Positions 9,147-16,987 of a stretch of DNA of 64,000 bases are shown piece after piece. The stretch is taken from contig NZ_SODP01000001.1 in NCBI RefSeq assembly GCF_004365355.1, positions 3,222,481-3,286,480 of the forward strand, given 5' to 3'. The stretch comes from Kribbella pratensis (GTDB lineage: Bacteria; Actinomycetota; Actinomycetes; Propionibacteriales; Kribbellaceae). The notes under the pieces are model-generated. The model saw only the letters and a list, made by a program, of their open reading frames with translations, had not been told where the DNA came from and did no database searches. A program made the translations under genes and the position numbers. The stretch's first letter is position 1; each line of letters opens with the position of its first letter.

Positions 9147-9818
9147 ATGCCCAAGAAGATCGTTCGCGCCGGCCTCGCCGCGTCTGCTCTGGCCCTCGTC
9201 CTCGCGACGGCGGCCTGCGGCAGCAACGACGACAACTCCAGCGGTACTCCGGCCACCAGCTCCTCCTCGTCCGCTCCCGCAGACACTCCGAGCGCATCGT
9301 CGTCTGCATCCGCGGACAACATGTCCGATCTCGTCGGCCCCGGCTGCGCCGACTACGCCAAGGCCAACGCCACCGGCGCTGGTTCGATCGACGGCATGGC
9401 GGCTGCTCCGGTCGCGACCGCGGCTTCGGGCAACCCACTGCTGAAGACCCTGGTCGCAGCCGTCTCCGGCAAGCTCAACTCGAAGGTCGATCTCGTCTCG
9501 ACTCTCAACGGCGGCGAATTCACTGTCTTCGCCCCGGTCGACACGGCGTTCGCGAAGATCCCGGCCGCCACCGTCAACACACTGAAGACCAACGACGCTC
9601 TCCTGACCAAGATCCTGACCTATCACGTGGTCTCCGGCCAGCTCGACCCGGCCGCCGTGGTCGGCAAGCACGCCACGGTGGAGAAGCAGGACCTCACCGT
9701 GACCGGCTCGGGCGACAGCCTGAAGGTCAACGGCGCCAACGTCATCTGCGGCGGCGTGAAGACCGCAAACGCCACCGTGTACCTGATCGACTCCGTACTG
9801 ATGCCGCCGGCCGCCTGA
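9147..9818 (+). CDS. Fasciclin-domain lipoprotein, MPT83/MPT70-like
   Basis: A 223-residue lipoprotein. The signal peptide ends in the lipobox ATAAC with Cys24, followed by a Ser/Ala/Asp-rich linker to about residue 55. [19 protein letters not shown] and the fasciclin domain (about 85-221) follow, including [18 protein letters not shown] and [13 protein letters not shown]. These surface proteins are thought to mediate adhesion; in mycobacteria the MPT70/83 proteins are under SigK/RskA. Here the gene has a SigK-type promoter and sits beside a decayed sigK and a membrane molybdopterin oxidoreductase, the usual company of this family in Actinobacteria. Confidence 0.9.
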   Translation: MPKKIVRAGLAASALALVLATAACGSNDDNSSGTPATSSSSSAPADTPSASSSASADNMSDLVGPGCADYAKANATGAGSIDGMAAAPVATAASGNPLLKTLVAAVSGKLNSKVDLVSTLNGGEFTVFAPVDTAFAKIPAATVNTLKTNDALLTKILTYHVVSGQLDPAAVVGKHATVEKQDLTVTGSGDSLKVNGANVICGGVKTANATVYLIDSVLMPPAA

Positions 9819-9842
9819 TCGAACGCACAGCCTCATGGACCT

Positions 9843-9880
9843 GGACCGGTGCCACCATCAGTTGCCGATGGCACCGGTCC
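9843..9880 (+). terminator. 12-bp hairpin after the fasciclin gene
   Basis: GGACCGGTGCCA (9843-9854) pairs perfectly with TGGCACCGGTCC (9869-9880) across a 14-base loop, 25 bases after the fasciclin stop. Confidence 0.7.
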
Positions 9881-9926
9881 GGTCGCCTCTCCTGGTAAGG
9901 CGATTCTCTCCGGCGGAGGACCGATC

Positions 9927-10110
9927 GTGACCGACCTCCCCCACTCCCCTGGCCTGGGGGACTCGCGGCCAGCGACCGACTGCAGAGCTCGACGAGCTGA
10001 TGAACCGCGTCGCGAACGGGGACACGGCGGCCTTCAGCTCGCTGTACGACGTGACCGCGCCAGGCGTCTTCGGTCTCCTGCGCAATCCGGCGCAGTCCGA
10101 GGAAGTGTTG
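9927..10110 (+). pseudogene. Decayed sigK (ECF sigma factor) 5' fragment
   Basis: From GTG 9927 the frame reads VTDLPHSPGLGDSRPA, then a frameshift near 9985 is needed to continue with AELDELMNRVANGDTAAFSS and LYDVTAPGVFGLL, which is the SigK region 2 start. Some residues usually found between GLL and NPAQSEE are missing. Homology stops at about 10110, where an oppositely oriented tatB-like fragment begins. So the gene has a frameshift, an internal deletion and no regions 2.2-4. Assignment to SigK rather than another ECF factor rests on this motif and on the fasciclin/molybdopterin context. Confidence 0.65.
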
Positions 10111-10248
10111 TGCTCGGGCTGCCACCTCGCGGACCTTATTCAGCAGGCGTGCCGCCGTACGGACGAACTCCGGTAGCCGATCGGGGCCGAAGGCAACGAC
10201 TGCGACCAGACCTGTCACCAGAAATCCAGGGAATCCGATGTCGAACAC
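10110..10248 (-). pseudogene. Truncated tatA/tatB-like 5' fragment
   Basis: From GTG 10248 (AAGAAGG upstream) the leftward frame reads VFDIGFPGFLVTGLVAVVAF then GPDRLPEFVRTAARLLNKVR, the TatB membrane anchor, hinge (FGPDRLP) and amphipathic helix. After about residue 45 the frame runs into the antisense of the sigK fragment, so the protein lacks its C-terminal half. TatB works with TatC in twin-arginine export; this copy is unlikely to be functional unless short TatA-like forms are tolerated. Confidence 0.65.
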
Positions 10249-10363
10249 AGCTGGCCCTTCTTCGCCGAGAGTTGTCTGGGTCGTTCGGGATCTGTTCCTT
10301 GAAAGACCGTTGAACAGGGTCATGACCAGCACGACGTGTACCAAGAGCTTCGGCGCCACGCAC

Positions 10364-10390
10364 CCATCTGTTCGGTCCGTGGCGCCGAAT
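10364..10390 (+). promoter_or_regulatory. SigK-type promoter of the molybdopterin oxidoreductase
   Basis: CCATCT (10364-10369), 15 bases, CCGAAT (10385-10390). The -10 element ends only 7 bases before ATG 10398, so the transcript should be leaderless or nearly so. Confidence 0.6.
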
Positions 10391-10397
10391 ACTGTTC

Positions 10398-12047
10398 ATG
10401 TCAGTCATGTTGCGACGCCGGGTTCGTGCCGGCTTTGGTGGGCTTGTAGCTGCGGGGGCGGGGCTTGGTCTCGGCGAATTGGCCGCGGCGCTGGTCGGCG
10501 GCACGTCACCGGTGGTCGGGGTGGGGACGCAGCTGATCGACCTCGCGCCGGGTCCGGCCAAGGACTGGGCGGTGAAGAACCTCGGCACCGCCGACAAGCC
10601 GATTCTCGTTGGCGGCGTTCTGTTCGCGGTGGCGATCTTCGCTCTGCTGGCGGGGACCGTCGGCGCGTCCCGCCCACGCTTGGCGGTCGTCCTCACCATC
10701 GGCCTGGGTGTGCTGGCCATCCTGGCCGCCGCCACCGGGCGGACGCTCGCAACCAACCCTTTAACCCGGCTGCTGCCCGGTGTGGTGACTCTGATCGTCG
10801 CCACGGTCGGCATCGTCCTTATTCTCAGAGCCCTTGGTCCGCCGCCCTCGCCTCGGGCTGTCGGCAGCGCCGGCCCAGACGAGACCTCTACCGACGACGC
10901 GCGGCCTAGCAATCCACTTCGGCCAGGCCGCACGGACAGTGAGCCTGTTCCGACGGCCGGCGGGTCCGCAAGCGACGTACCTGGGTTCGATCGGCGGCGC
11001 TTTCTTGTCACGGCTCTGTCGATCGGCGCAGCCGGCGCGGCCGGGCTAGCGGTCTCGCGCCTTGTGCCTGGCGGCGTGGACGAGGCAACTCGTGCAGCGG
11101 TCAAGGTCCCAGCCCCTGGGAGTCCGGCACAGGCGCTGCCTGCCGGAGTGTCCGGAGACGTGGCAGGCGTGAGCCGGTTCTTCACCCCGAACAAGTCGTT
11201 CTACCGGGTCGACACGCTGCTGACGGTGCCGAAGGTCGATCCCCGGAACTGGGAGCTGCGCATCCACGGCATGGTCGACCGCGAGCTCCGGCTGAATCTT
11301 GCGGACCTGCTCGACCGGCACCTGATCGAGCGCGACATCACGCTGACCTGTGTGTCCAACGAGGTCGGCGGCCCGTACGTCGGGAATGCCCGCTGGATCG
11401 GCGTACCGATCGCCGAGATTCTCCGCGAGGCCGGAGTACAGGACGGCGCCGACGCGGTGAGGTCGACGAGCGTCGACGGGCTCACCATCGGCACACCGCT
11501 CACAGCCCTGACCGACGGACGTGACGCGATGTTCGCGGTCGCGATGAACGGCGAGCCGTTGCCGTTCGCGCACGGATTCCCGGTGCGGATGGTGGTACCA
11601 GGGCTGTACGGGTACGTCTCGGCGACCAAATGGATCGTCGACTTCGAGGTCACCCGGTTCGCCGACTTCAGCGCGTACTGGACCGATCGCGGCTGGTCTG
11701 TCGAGGCACCGATCAAGACCGCGTCGCGGATCGACGTACCCAAGGGCTTCGCCACCATCAAGGCCGGACCGGCCGTCGCGGCCGGCGTCGCCTGGGCGCA
11801 GCGCCGCGGCATCTCCAAGGTAGAGGTCCAGGTCGACGACGGCCCCTGGCGGCCCGCCAAGCTCGCAGCCGAGGACTCCATCGACACCTGGCGGCAGTGG
11901 ACATTCCGCTGGAACGCAACACCCGGCAACCACAAACTCACCGTCCGCGCGACCGACGCCGAAGGACACCTTCAGACCGCCGATCGCGCTGCCCCACGAC
12001 CGAACGGATCCAGCGGCCTGCACAACACGCTCGTGATGGTCGAGTAG
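10398..12047 (+). CDS. Membrane-anchored molybdopterin-dependent oxidoreductase (sulfite oxidase family)
   Basis: A 549-residue protein with two parts. Residues about 8-160 hold four or five hydrophobic segments (LVAAGAGLGLGELAAALVGG; ILVGGVLFAVAIFALLAG; LTIGLGVLAILAAATG; LLPGVVTLIVATVGIVLIL). After a Pro/Asp-rich linker an internal twin-arginine-like DRRRFLVTALSIGAAGAAG segment leads into the Mo-cofactor domain (about 250-450) with LTCVSNEVGGPYVGNARWIG, whose Cys is the likely molybdenum ligand, and a C-terminal Mo-co dimerisation domain (about 455-549, VEVQVDDGPW). Such proteins are common beside sigK/rskA and fasciclin genes and may repair or oxidise exported targets; that role is inference. 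Start at ATG 10398 agrees with the promoter; ATG 10407 is possible. Confidence 0.88.
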   Translation: MSVMLRRRVRAGFGGLVAAGAGLGLGELAAALVGGTSPVVGVGTQLIDLAPGPAKDWAVKNLGTADKPILVGGVLFAVAIFALLAGTVGASRPRLAVVLTIGLGVLAILAAATGRTLATNPLTRLLPGVVTLIVATVGIVLILRALGPPPSPRAVGSAGPDETSTDDARPSNPLRPGRTDSEPVPTAGGSASDVPGFDRRRFLVTALSIGAAGAAGLAVSRLVPGGVDEATRAAVKVPAPGSPAQALPAGVSGDVAGVSRFFTPNKSFYRVDTLLTVPKVDPRNWELRIHGMVDRELRLNLADLLDRHLIERDITLTCVSNEVGGPYVGNARWIGVPIAEILREAGVQDGADAVRSTSVDGLTIGTPLTALTDGRDAMFAVAMNGEPLPFAHGFPVRMVVPGLYGYVSATKWIVDFEVTRFADFSAYWTDRGWSVEAPIKTASRIDVPKGFATIKAGPAVAAGVAWAQRRGISKVEVQVDDGPWRPAKLAAEDSIDTWRQWTFRWNATPGNHKLTVRATDAEGHLQTADRAAPRPNGSSGLHNTLVMVE

Positions 12048-12230
12048 AACTCGGCCATTCGGGAACTAGTAGCACGCGAGCCGGCACCGTAGCGACACCC
12101 GTGCGATGCCGATTCCCCTTAGCGCAGGACGTCGGGAGTTGACCAGGATTCGTCCTCCCGGCGTCCTGCTCCACGTTCCCGGAGCAGGGCCGACCCGTCC
12201 ACCCGGGACGCAGTATCGAACGACTCGAAA

Positions 12231-12423
12231 TGAGCTTCGATGTCGCTACCTACGCAACTACAGCCGAACGACTGCAGTGGGACGACCTCAACCTGCAACA
12301 GTTCCGCACCCAGCGACTCTCGCAGGAGCGCTGCAACGCGTGCGCGACATGAGCGATGTCGAGACGCAGACGGGCTGCTATCTGCGAGATCTCCTGGTCA
12401 CCACCTCCACTGCACTCGACCAA
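12231..12423 (+). pseudogene. Broken 5' part of a conserved actinobacterial protein (ferritin-like?)
   Basis: ATG 12231 begins MSFDVATYATTAERLQWDDL NLQQFRTQRLSQ, then stops; a second frame continues MSDVETQTGCYLRDLLVT from 12349. The two pieces match the usual order of a common actinobacterial protein (WDDLD... then MxDVExxTxCYLRDLLVT), which I recall as ferritin-like. A frameshift separates them, and nothing recognisable follows residue 60 or so. Confidence 0.5.
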
Positions 12424-12579
12424 GTCCTCGAGGTACACGACATACCCACCGGCCCCGAGCACACCCGTGCCCTCCGCAAACGCCTCGGCTGGCAGAACGG
12501 CCCTTTGCGCGGGCAAATCGGGCTCGAGCTCGACTTCGAAGTCGTCGACGTCTGGACGGATCACCGATGAGCGCAAGCT

Positions 12580-12950
12580 GGTAGAGCTTTGCTGCCGGGA
12601 GTACGACGTAGCTGGTACCCCAGACGCCGGTGCCGAACACCGCGCCGTACCGGCCCTGGGGCCTGGGGCTTGGGCGTTGATCCGGCGACGACGCCGTAGG
12701 CGGCACCGTTCGCGATCCTGCATCCCGAGTGCGTGATGTTGTTGACCAGGGCCGCCCGGCGGTCCGGCAGCTTGCTGGCAACGCCCCTCGAACAACCGTC
12801 TCGCTCGTTCCACCGCCACGCTTGTACTCCGCGTGCAGGAGCGCGTCCATCGCGGGGTCCCGATCGTGCCCGCGACCAGGACACGGGCGACGGCTCCCCT
12901 CGAACTACGCAGGGCCAGGGAATCACCCTGGCGCGAGCAGGGTCTCCGAA
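12580..12950 (-). pseudogene. Frameshifted small membrane protein gene (DUF1440-like)
   Basis: Reading leftward, three frames carry successive parts of one protein: VARVLVAGTIGT, then MDALLHAEYKRGGGTSE, then LVNNITHSGCRIANGAAYGVVAG, then YGAVFGTGVWGTSYVVLPAAKLYQ. The last motif is typical of DUF1440-like integral membrane proteins. At least three frameshifts are required, so the gene is dead. Between 12424 and 12580 no family could be recognised on either strand. Confidence 0.5.
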
Positions 12951-12992
12951 GAGGCATCGTCGAAGCCATCAATCGATGCGTAGGAGCGGATC

Positions 12993-13895
12993 ATGACCAG
13001 CACGCAGCCGACGGAGGGCCTTGGGTACGACGTCTTCGTCAGCGAGGCACCGGCACAGCCGGGCACCCTGCCTAATGGAGCGCCGAGGAGCTTCTCCCCG
13101 ATTGCAAGCACCCTGATCTACGGGCAGCAGAACGCCGTCTTGTCGGATCCCGGCTTCAACCCAGCTGTTGTGAAAGACCTGGGCGACTGGGTGGCCGGCA
13201 AGGGACGCGAGCTCACCGACATCTACATCACCCACGGGCACGGAGACCACTGGTTCGCAGCTCAACTCCTCGCCGACCGGTTCGGCGCGCGCATCGTCGC
13301 GTCCGAGGGGGTGATCCGGCAGATGTACGCGAGTGTCGCCGCGCGCCCGTTCCTGTGGGACAAGATGTACGACGACATTCCGGAAGCGCCGGTCACCGCG
13401 GTCCAGGTGCCCGGCAACCGCCTCATGCTGGAGGATCACGAACTCCACATTGTCGATGTCGGCCACGGCGACTCCGACGACTCGAGCGTCCTGCACGTCC
13501 CAGACCTCGAGCTGGTCATTGCCGGTGACGTGATCTACAACGGCGCGCACCAGTACGTCGGCGATGCGTTGGGGCCCGACGGTCTCGTGCCCTGGCGGGC
13601 AGCGATCGACAACGTCGAGGCACTCGCGCCGCGCTTGATCGTCTCCGGACACCAGAACCGGCTAGGTGACGACGATGCCGTCCGCCAGATCGCGGCCACC
13701 CGGCAGTATCTGGATGACGCCGAGGCCGCCCTGAAGACCGAGACCACTGCCCTTGGTTACTTCAACCGCCTCATCGAACTCCATCCCGACTACGCCGGAC
13801 AGCTGATCCTCTGGGCCGGTGCTCGCGCGCAGTACGGCGTCCGCGAGCACCCGGACGAGGACAGAGGCAAGATTGTCGCCGGCGCATGGCTCTGA
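12993..13895 (+). CDS. Metallo-beta-lactamase-fold hydrolase
   Basis: A 300-residue enzyme with the metal site motif THGHGDHW (His81, His83, Asp85, His86), further ligands in IVDVGHGDSDDSS and VIAGDVIY, and a C-terminal His in IVSGHQ. The ATG is preceded by GGAGCG. Its N-terminus (VSEAPAQPGTLPNGAPRSFS) and length are like uncharacterised MBL hydrolases acting on lactones or thioesters; substrate unknown. It stands alone, between two decayed genes, without an adjacent regulator. It is one of three MBL-fold genes in 11 kb. Confidence 0.88.
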   Translation: MTSTQPTEGLGYDVFVSEAPAQPGTLPNGAPRSFSPIASTLIYGQQNAVLSDPGFNPAVVKDLGDWVAGKGRELTDIYITHGHGDHWFAAQLLADRFGARIVASEGVIRQMYASVAARPFLWDKMYDDIPEAPVTAVQVPGNRLMLEDHELHIVDVGHGDSDDSSVLHVPDLELVIAGDVIYNGAHQYVGDALGPDGLVPWRAAIDNVEALAPRLIVSGHQNRLGDDDAVRQIAATRQYLDDAEAALKTETTALGYFNRLIELHPDYAGQLILWAGARAQYGVREHPDEDRGKIVAGAWL

Positions 13896-13990
13896 TCGCG
13901 CCCGTTGCGGCAACCCGGCTCCAGCTGCGAGCCTGACGTAATTGCGCCGTTCACCGACCGGGCCGGGCGGGTGGGCGGCGCGGGTCCCTG

Positions 13991-14245
13991 GTGACGGCAG
14001 GGTGGGCACGGCAGATCGCGGACGGAGCCACCGATCTGCTCGCCTGCGCACCGGATGCCACCCGACTGCTGCTCGCCGCGGCCGGGCCGCGGTTCTACCC
14101 GTGCAGCCGCGTGGACGTGATCGTCATCGCACCCACCGGCCACGTGACCAACCTGCACCGCAACGCCGACCTCGCCTACCGCAGCATCACCGCACGGGCC
14201 GACCGCACCGTCGGAACTGCCAAGAAAGGTCAGTTGGTGTCATAA
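13991..14245 (+). pseudogene. 3' fragment of a secreted alpha/beta hydrolase
   Basis: Reads ATDLLACAPDAT, RFYPCSRVDVIVIAPTGHVTN and LHRNADLAYRSITARADRTV, matching the last 80 residues of the intact hydrolase at 32485. It keeps the catalytic-acid Asp and His region but lacks the nucleophile half. The stop overlaps the stop of the opposite HxlR gene by 16 bp, as in the two other copies. Confidence 0.8.
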
Positions 14246-14631
14246 CGGAGGCGCGACTCCGCGACATACTGCCGGTGCTTCTCGGCCCAGTCGATCAGTG
14301 CGCGGACCTGGCTGGAGAGAGTGGCTCCGACTGGCGTGAGGGTGTAGTCGACGCGAGGCGGCGAGGTCGGTGTGACGGTACGGTCGACCAGGCCGTCTCG
14401 CTCCAGGCTCCGCAACGTCAGGGTCAGCATGCGCTGAGAGATGCCGTCAACGGATCGCTGGAGCTCGGAGTACCGCTTCGACCCCGAGCCCAGTAGGTCC
14501 AGCACCAGCACACTCCACTTGTCTCCGGCCCGGTCCAGGATGTCGCGCAGCTGGCAGGTCGGGTGGCTGCCCCGGATCGGCTCGCGCACATTGGTGTTCG
14601 GTAGGCGGGTCAAACTGCCTTCTTCCGTCAT
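14230..14631 (-). CDS. HxlR-family transcriptional regulator
   Basis: A 133-residue winged-helix regulator. ATG 14631 gives the family N-terminus; CQLRDILDRAGDKWSVLVL (Cys at about residue 23) and RYSELQRSVDGISQRMLTLT are the HxlR helix-turn-helix, with wing TVTPTSPPRVDYTLTPVG. The N-terminal Cys in this position senses electrophiles or oxidants in some family members. It is divergent from the DUF5519/quinone oxidoreductase pair and an inverted repeat lies between them, so these are probably its targets. Parts of its 3' end are duplicated at 32378 and 38265. Confidence 0.92.
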   Translation of the reverse strand: MTEEGSLTRLPNTNVREPIRGSHPTCQLRDILDRAGDKWSVLVLDLLGSGSKRYSELQRSVDGISQRMLTLTLRSLERDGLVDRTVTPTSPPRVDYTLTPVGATLSSQVRALIDWAEKHRQYVAESRLRYDTN

Positions 14632-14650
14632 GCAGCCAGCATCCACAAGA

Positions 14651-14688
14651 CTTTCTGTACGCACAAGAAGTAACCAGCAGACAGAAAG
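14651..14688. promoter_or_regulatory. Inverted repeat, likely HxlR operator
   Basis: CTTTCTGT (14651-14658) and ACAGAAAG (14681-14688) are perfect inverted arms 22 bases apart, just upstream of the ATG at 14696 and of the divergent HxlR gene. Confidence 0.55.
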
Positions 14689-14695
14689 GCCTGTA

Positions 14696-15196
14696 ATGGT
14701 TGATCTCGATCTCGCGGCTCCGCCGGCTCGCCCTGGCCGCAGACCGGTCACCACCGGACGGATGATCCCTCACGACCAGCTGGAGCAGTTCTCTCCGCCG
14801 GAGATCAGGGCGGAGCTGATCGAGGCGGCGAAGTCGCTGCCTGGGGTGTTCACCGCCCGAAGTCAGGTGTCGGAACCGTCCTCTCTGGCACTCCGGCTTC
14901 ACCATCCCGCCGGCCCCTGGGAGGCATTCCTTCACCCGAGCCAGGACGAGTTCGGACACATCCACCGGGTCGGATTCCTGCATCTCACGGTGCCACGCGC
15001 CCTGATTGCCCCGCTGGAGGAGGCGGGCTGGATCGAGCCACATCCGATCAGCCGCCGCCCCGAGTGGCCCGACACGATCGTGATGTTCTACGCCCCGCGC
15101 GACGCCACGGAGCTGGCCGTCGCCATCGCCGTCGTGTCGGCCTCTTGGCAGCAGGCGGTCAATGATTCCAGTCGATCCACCAGTTTCGGGAAGTGA
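14696..15196 (+). CDS. Luciferase-domain (DUF5519) protein
   Basis: A 166-residue protein. LPGVFTARSQVSEPSSLALR then PAGPWEAFLHPSQDEFGHIH and VGFLHLTVPRALIAPLEEAG place it in the small DUF5519/luciferase-domain family, whose biochemical role is unknown; many members are predicted to bind small molecules. Translation from ATG 14696. It is followed immediately by a quinone oxidoreductase (stop and next GTG overlap) and is divergent from an HxlR regulator, so it is likely part of a quinone or electrophile response. Confidence 0.78.
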   Translation: MVDLDLAAPPARPGRRPVTTGRMIPHDQLEQFSPPEIRAELIEAAKSLPGVFTARSQVSEPSSLALRLHHPAGPWEAFLHPSQDEFGHIHRVGFLHLTVPRALIAPLEEAGWIEPHPISRRPEWPDTIVMFYAPRDATELAVAIAVVSASWQQAVNDSSRSTSFGK

Positions 15197-15204
15197 GCAG
15201 ACGA

Positions 15205-16122
15205 ATGCGTGCAGTTGCGTTCTCCGAGTTCGGCGCGGACCCCGTTCTCACCGAAGTGCCAACCCCTGAGCCGCAGCCGGACGAGGTGCTCGTCCGGGTT
15301 CAGGCGTCGTCGGTCAACGGGTTCGACCTTGGAGTCCTCGGGGGCTACCTCCAGGGCGTGTACGAATACGAGTTTCCGGTTGTACTCGGCAAGGACTTCG
15401 CCGGCGTGGTGGCCGGGGTCGGAGCCGAGGTGACCAGCCTGGCGGTCGGTGACCGCGTGTTCGGTGTTGTGATGCGCCCGACGCTCGGCCTCGGTGGCTT
15501 CGCCGAGTATGTGGTGGCAAGTCCGAAGTACGGGCTGGCCCGGATGCCGGAGCAACTCGACCACGCGCGGGCCGGCGCGCTCGGACTCGCCGGGACCGCC
15601 GCACTCAACGCGGTGGACGCGATCGCGCCGAAAGAGGGCGAGATCGTTCTCGTGTCGGGGGCGACCGGCGGGGTCGGCGCGTACGCGATTCAGCTCGCGG
15701 CGGCTCGCGGGGCATTGGTCATCGCGACGGCGCAGCCCGGTCCACCGGCGGCCTTCGTCACCGGGCTCGGAGCCACCTGGGCTGTTGATCCGGCCGACCT
15801 CGCCGCCCAAGTGTCCGGCATTGCACCCAAGGGCGTGCAGGCAGCTCTTCATCTGGCCGGCGACGGACCGACCATCGCCGGGCTGATCGCTCCGGGCGGG
15901 CGGCTGGCATCGACCGTACATTTCACCCCCGATGGGCTGGATCTCGAGACCACGATCGTGATGGCCGACCCCAGTCCCGAGACGCTGGACCGGCTGGCGG
16001 CTGACGTCACCGAGCGCCGGTTGCACGTCCCGCTCGCTCACACGTATGCCTTCGCGCAGACCGGACAGGCGATCGTCGACTTCACCCGCGGAACCGTGGG
16101 CAAGCTGGCAGTAACCATCTGA
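15205..16122 (+). CDS. NADP-dependent quinone oxidoreductase (zinc-free MDR)
   Basis: A 305-residue medium-chain dehydrogenase/reductase. MRAVAFSEFGADPVLTEVP and the GroES-like domain (about 1-120) contain VLGKDFAGVVAGVG; the Rossmann motif is VSGATGGVGAYAIQLA (about 152-167). Zinc-ligand cysteines are absent, so it is of the quinone reductase class. GTG 15193 overlaps the previous stop, but ATG 15205 gives the family N-terminus. Co-transcribed with the DUF5519 gene under the HxlR regulator. Likely reduces quinones or enones with NADPH. Confidence 0.88.
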   Translation: MRAVAFSEFGADPVLTEVPTPEPQPDEVLVRVQASSVNGFDLGVLGGYLQGVYEYEFPVVLGKDFAGVVAGVGAEVTSLAVGDRVFGVVMRPTLGLGGFAEYVVASPKYGLARMPEQLDHARAGALGLAGTAALNAVDAIAPKEGEIVLVSGATGGVGAYAIQLAAARGALVIATAQPGPPAAFVTGLGATWAVDPADLAAQVSGIAPKGVQAALHLAGDGPTIAGLIAPGGRLASTVHFTPDGLDLETTIVMADPSPETLDRLAADVTERRLHVPLAHTYAFAQTGQAIVDFTRGTVGKLAVTI

Positions 16123-16129
16123 GGTCGAC

Positions 16130-16335
16130 TCAGCGGTGGGAGGCTTTCTCCAGCTGATGGTCCAGGACGCGCGTCAGCAGGTCGATGAACTGCTCGCGCT
16201 CGGACTTCGTCAAGGGTGCCAGCAGGTCGTCCTGGACCGCGGCCAGAAGCTTGTCGAGCCCGCGGAGGCGCTGGCGCCCTTGTTGGGTGATGGTCATGAC
16301 GTTGCGGCGGCGGTCGGGAGGAGTCAGGGGCACGC
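16130..16335 (-). pseudogene. 3' remnant of a MarR-family regulator
   Basis: RRNVMTITQQGRQRLRGLDK then LAPLTKSEREQFIDLLTRVL is the wing and last helix of a MarR protein. No helix-turn-helix can be read upstream in any frame, so only the last 60 residues remain. The following bases to 16520 show no recognisable gene. Confidence 0.65.
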
Positions 16336-16521
16336 CTCACCCGGCCGCCGCCGGTCGATTCGTTGATTACGCCGACCAGATCGCCGGTATTGGGCGTGTC
16401 GTGAGCACAGTTGGCTGGTTCGCCGACGGGATTTCGAGCGCTTCGCCGACGATCGTGATGAAGACAATCATGGACAACCGCCACTGCCGACATGGACGTG
16501 GGTGGAAACTGAGCGGGGCGG

Positions 16522-16968
16522 TCAGGGCTGATTGTCGTCCGCACCTCCACTGTGCAGTTGAGCATCCAGGCCCGCCCGGTCGATCTGGATCCAGTACTCC
16601 GTGATGCGGTCGTCGGCGACGCGGTACACGGCGCTGGTCAGCTGTGTCAGAGGTGCGCCCGTCGGCGGCCGGCCATCGACAGTTCCGTCATGACGGCCGT
16701 GCTGGCTCCATCGGGCATATACCCGGTCGCCCTCGGCGATGAGTTCCTCGATCTCGATCGTGAAGTCGCCGTACAGGTCAGTCATCTGTCTGACGTGCTC
16801 GGCATAATCATGCGGCGAACGCTCGACGATGACCGGATTCTCGGCCTGCACCTGGTGCGCGAGCACCCGCGCAGCCAGAAAGCGGTCGGCATACTCCGGA
16901 TGCGCGCCGGATCGAACCTGTAGCAGGAATGCTCGCACGAGTTCCTTCGCACCGTGCATGTCGGCCAT
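16522..16968 (-). CDS. SnoaL-like ester cyclase / NTF2-fold protein
   Basis: A 148-residue NTF2-fold protein. ATG 16968 follows GGAGAG by four bases. MHGAKELVRAFLLQVRSGAH, DYAEHVRQMTDLYGDFTIEI and VYARWSQHGRHDGTVDGRPPTG are SnoaL-like features. Such proteins are polyketide cyclases, isomerases or simply small-molecule binders. It begins 19 bases after the stop of the NmrA-like gene in the same direction, so the two are probably one transcript. Confidence 0.82.
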   Translation of the reverse strand: MADMHGAKELVRAFLLQVRSGAHPEYADRFLAARVLAHQVQAENPVIVERSPHDYAEHVRQMTDLYGDFTIEIEELIAEGDRVYARWSQHGRHDGTVDGRPPTGAPLTQLTSAVYRVADDRITEYWIQIDRAGLDAQLHSGGADDNQP

Positions 16969-16987
16969 GTTCTCTCCGATCGTTGAT

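Noticed and set aside
12424-12570. C-terminal part of the rightward frame as a real small protein
   Set aside because: The segment after CYLRDLLVT does not resemble the family it started with and equally open frames exist on the other strand.
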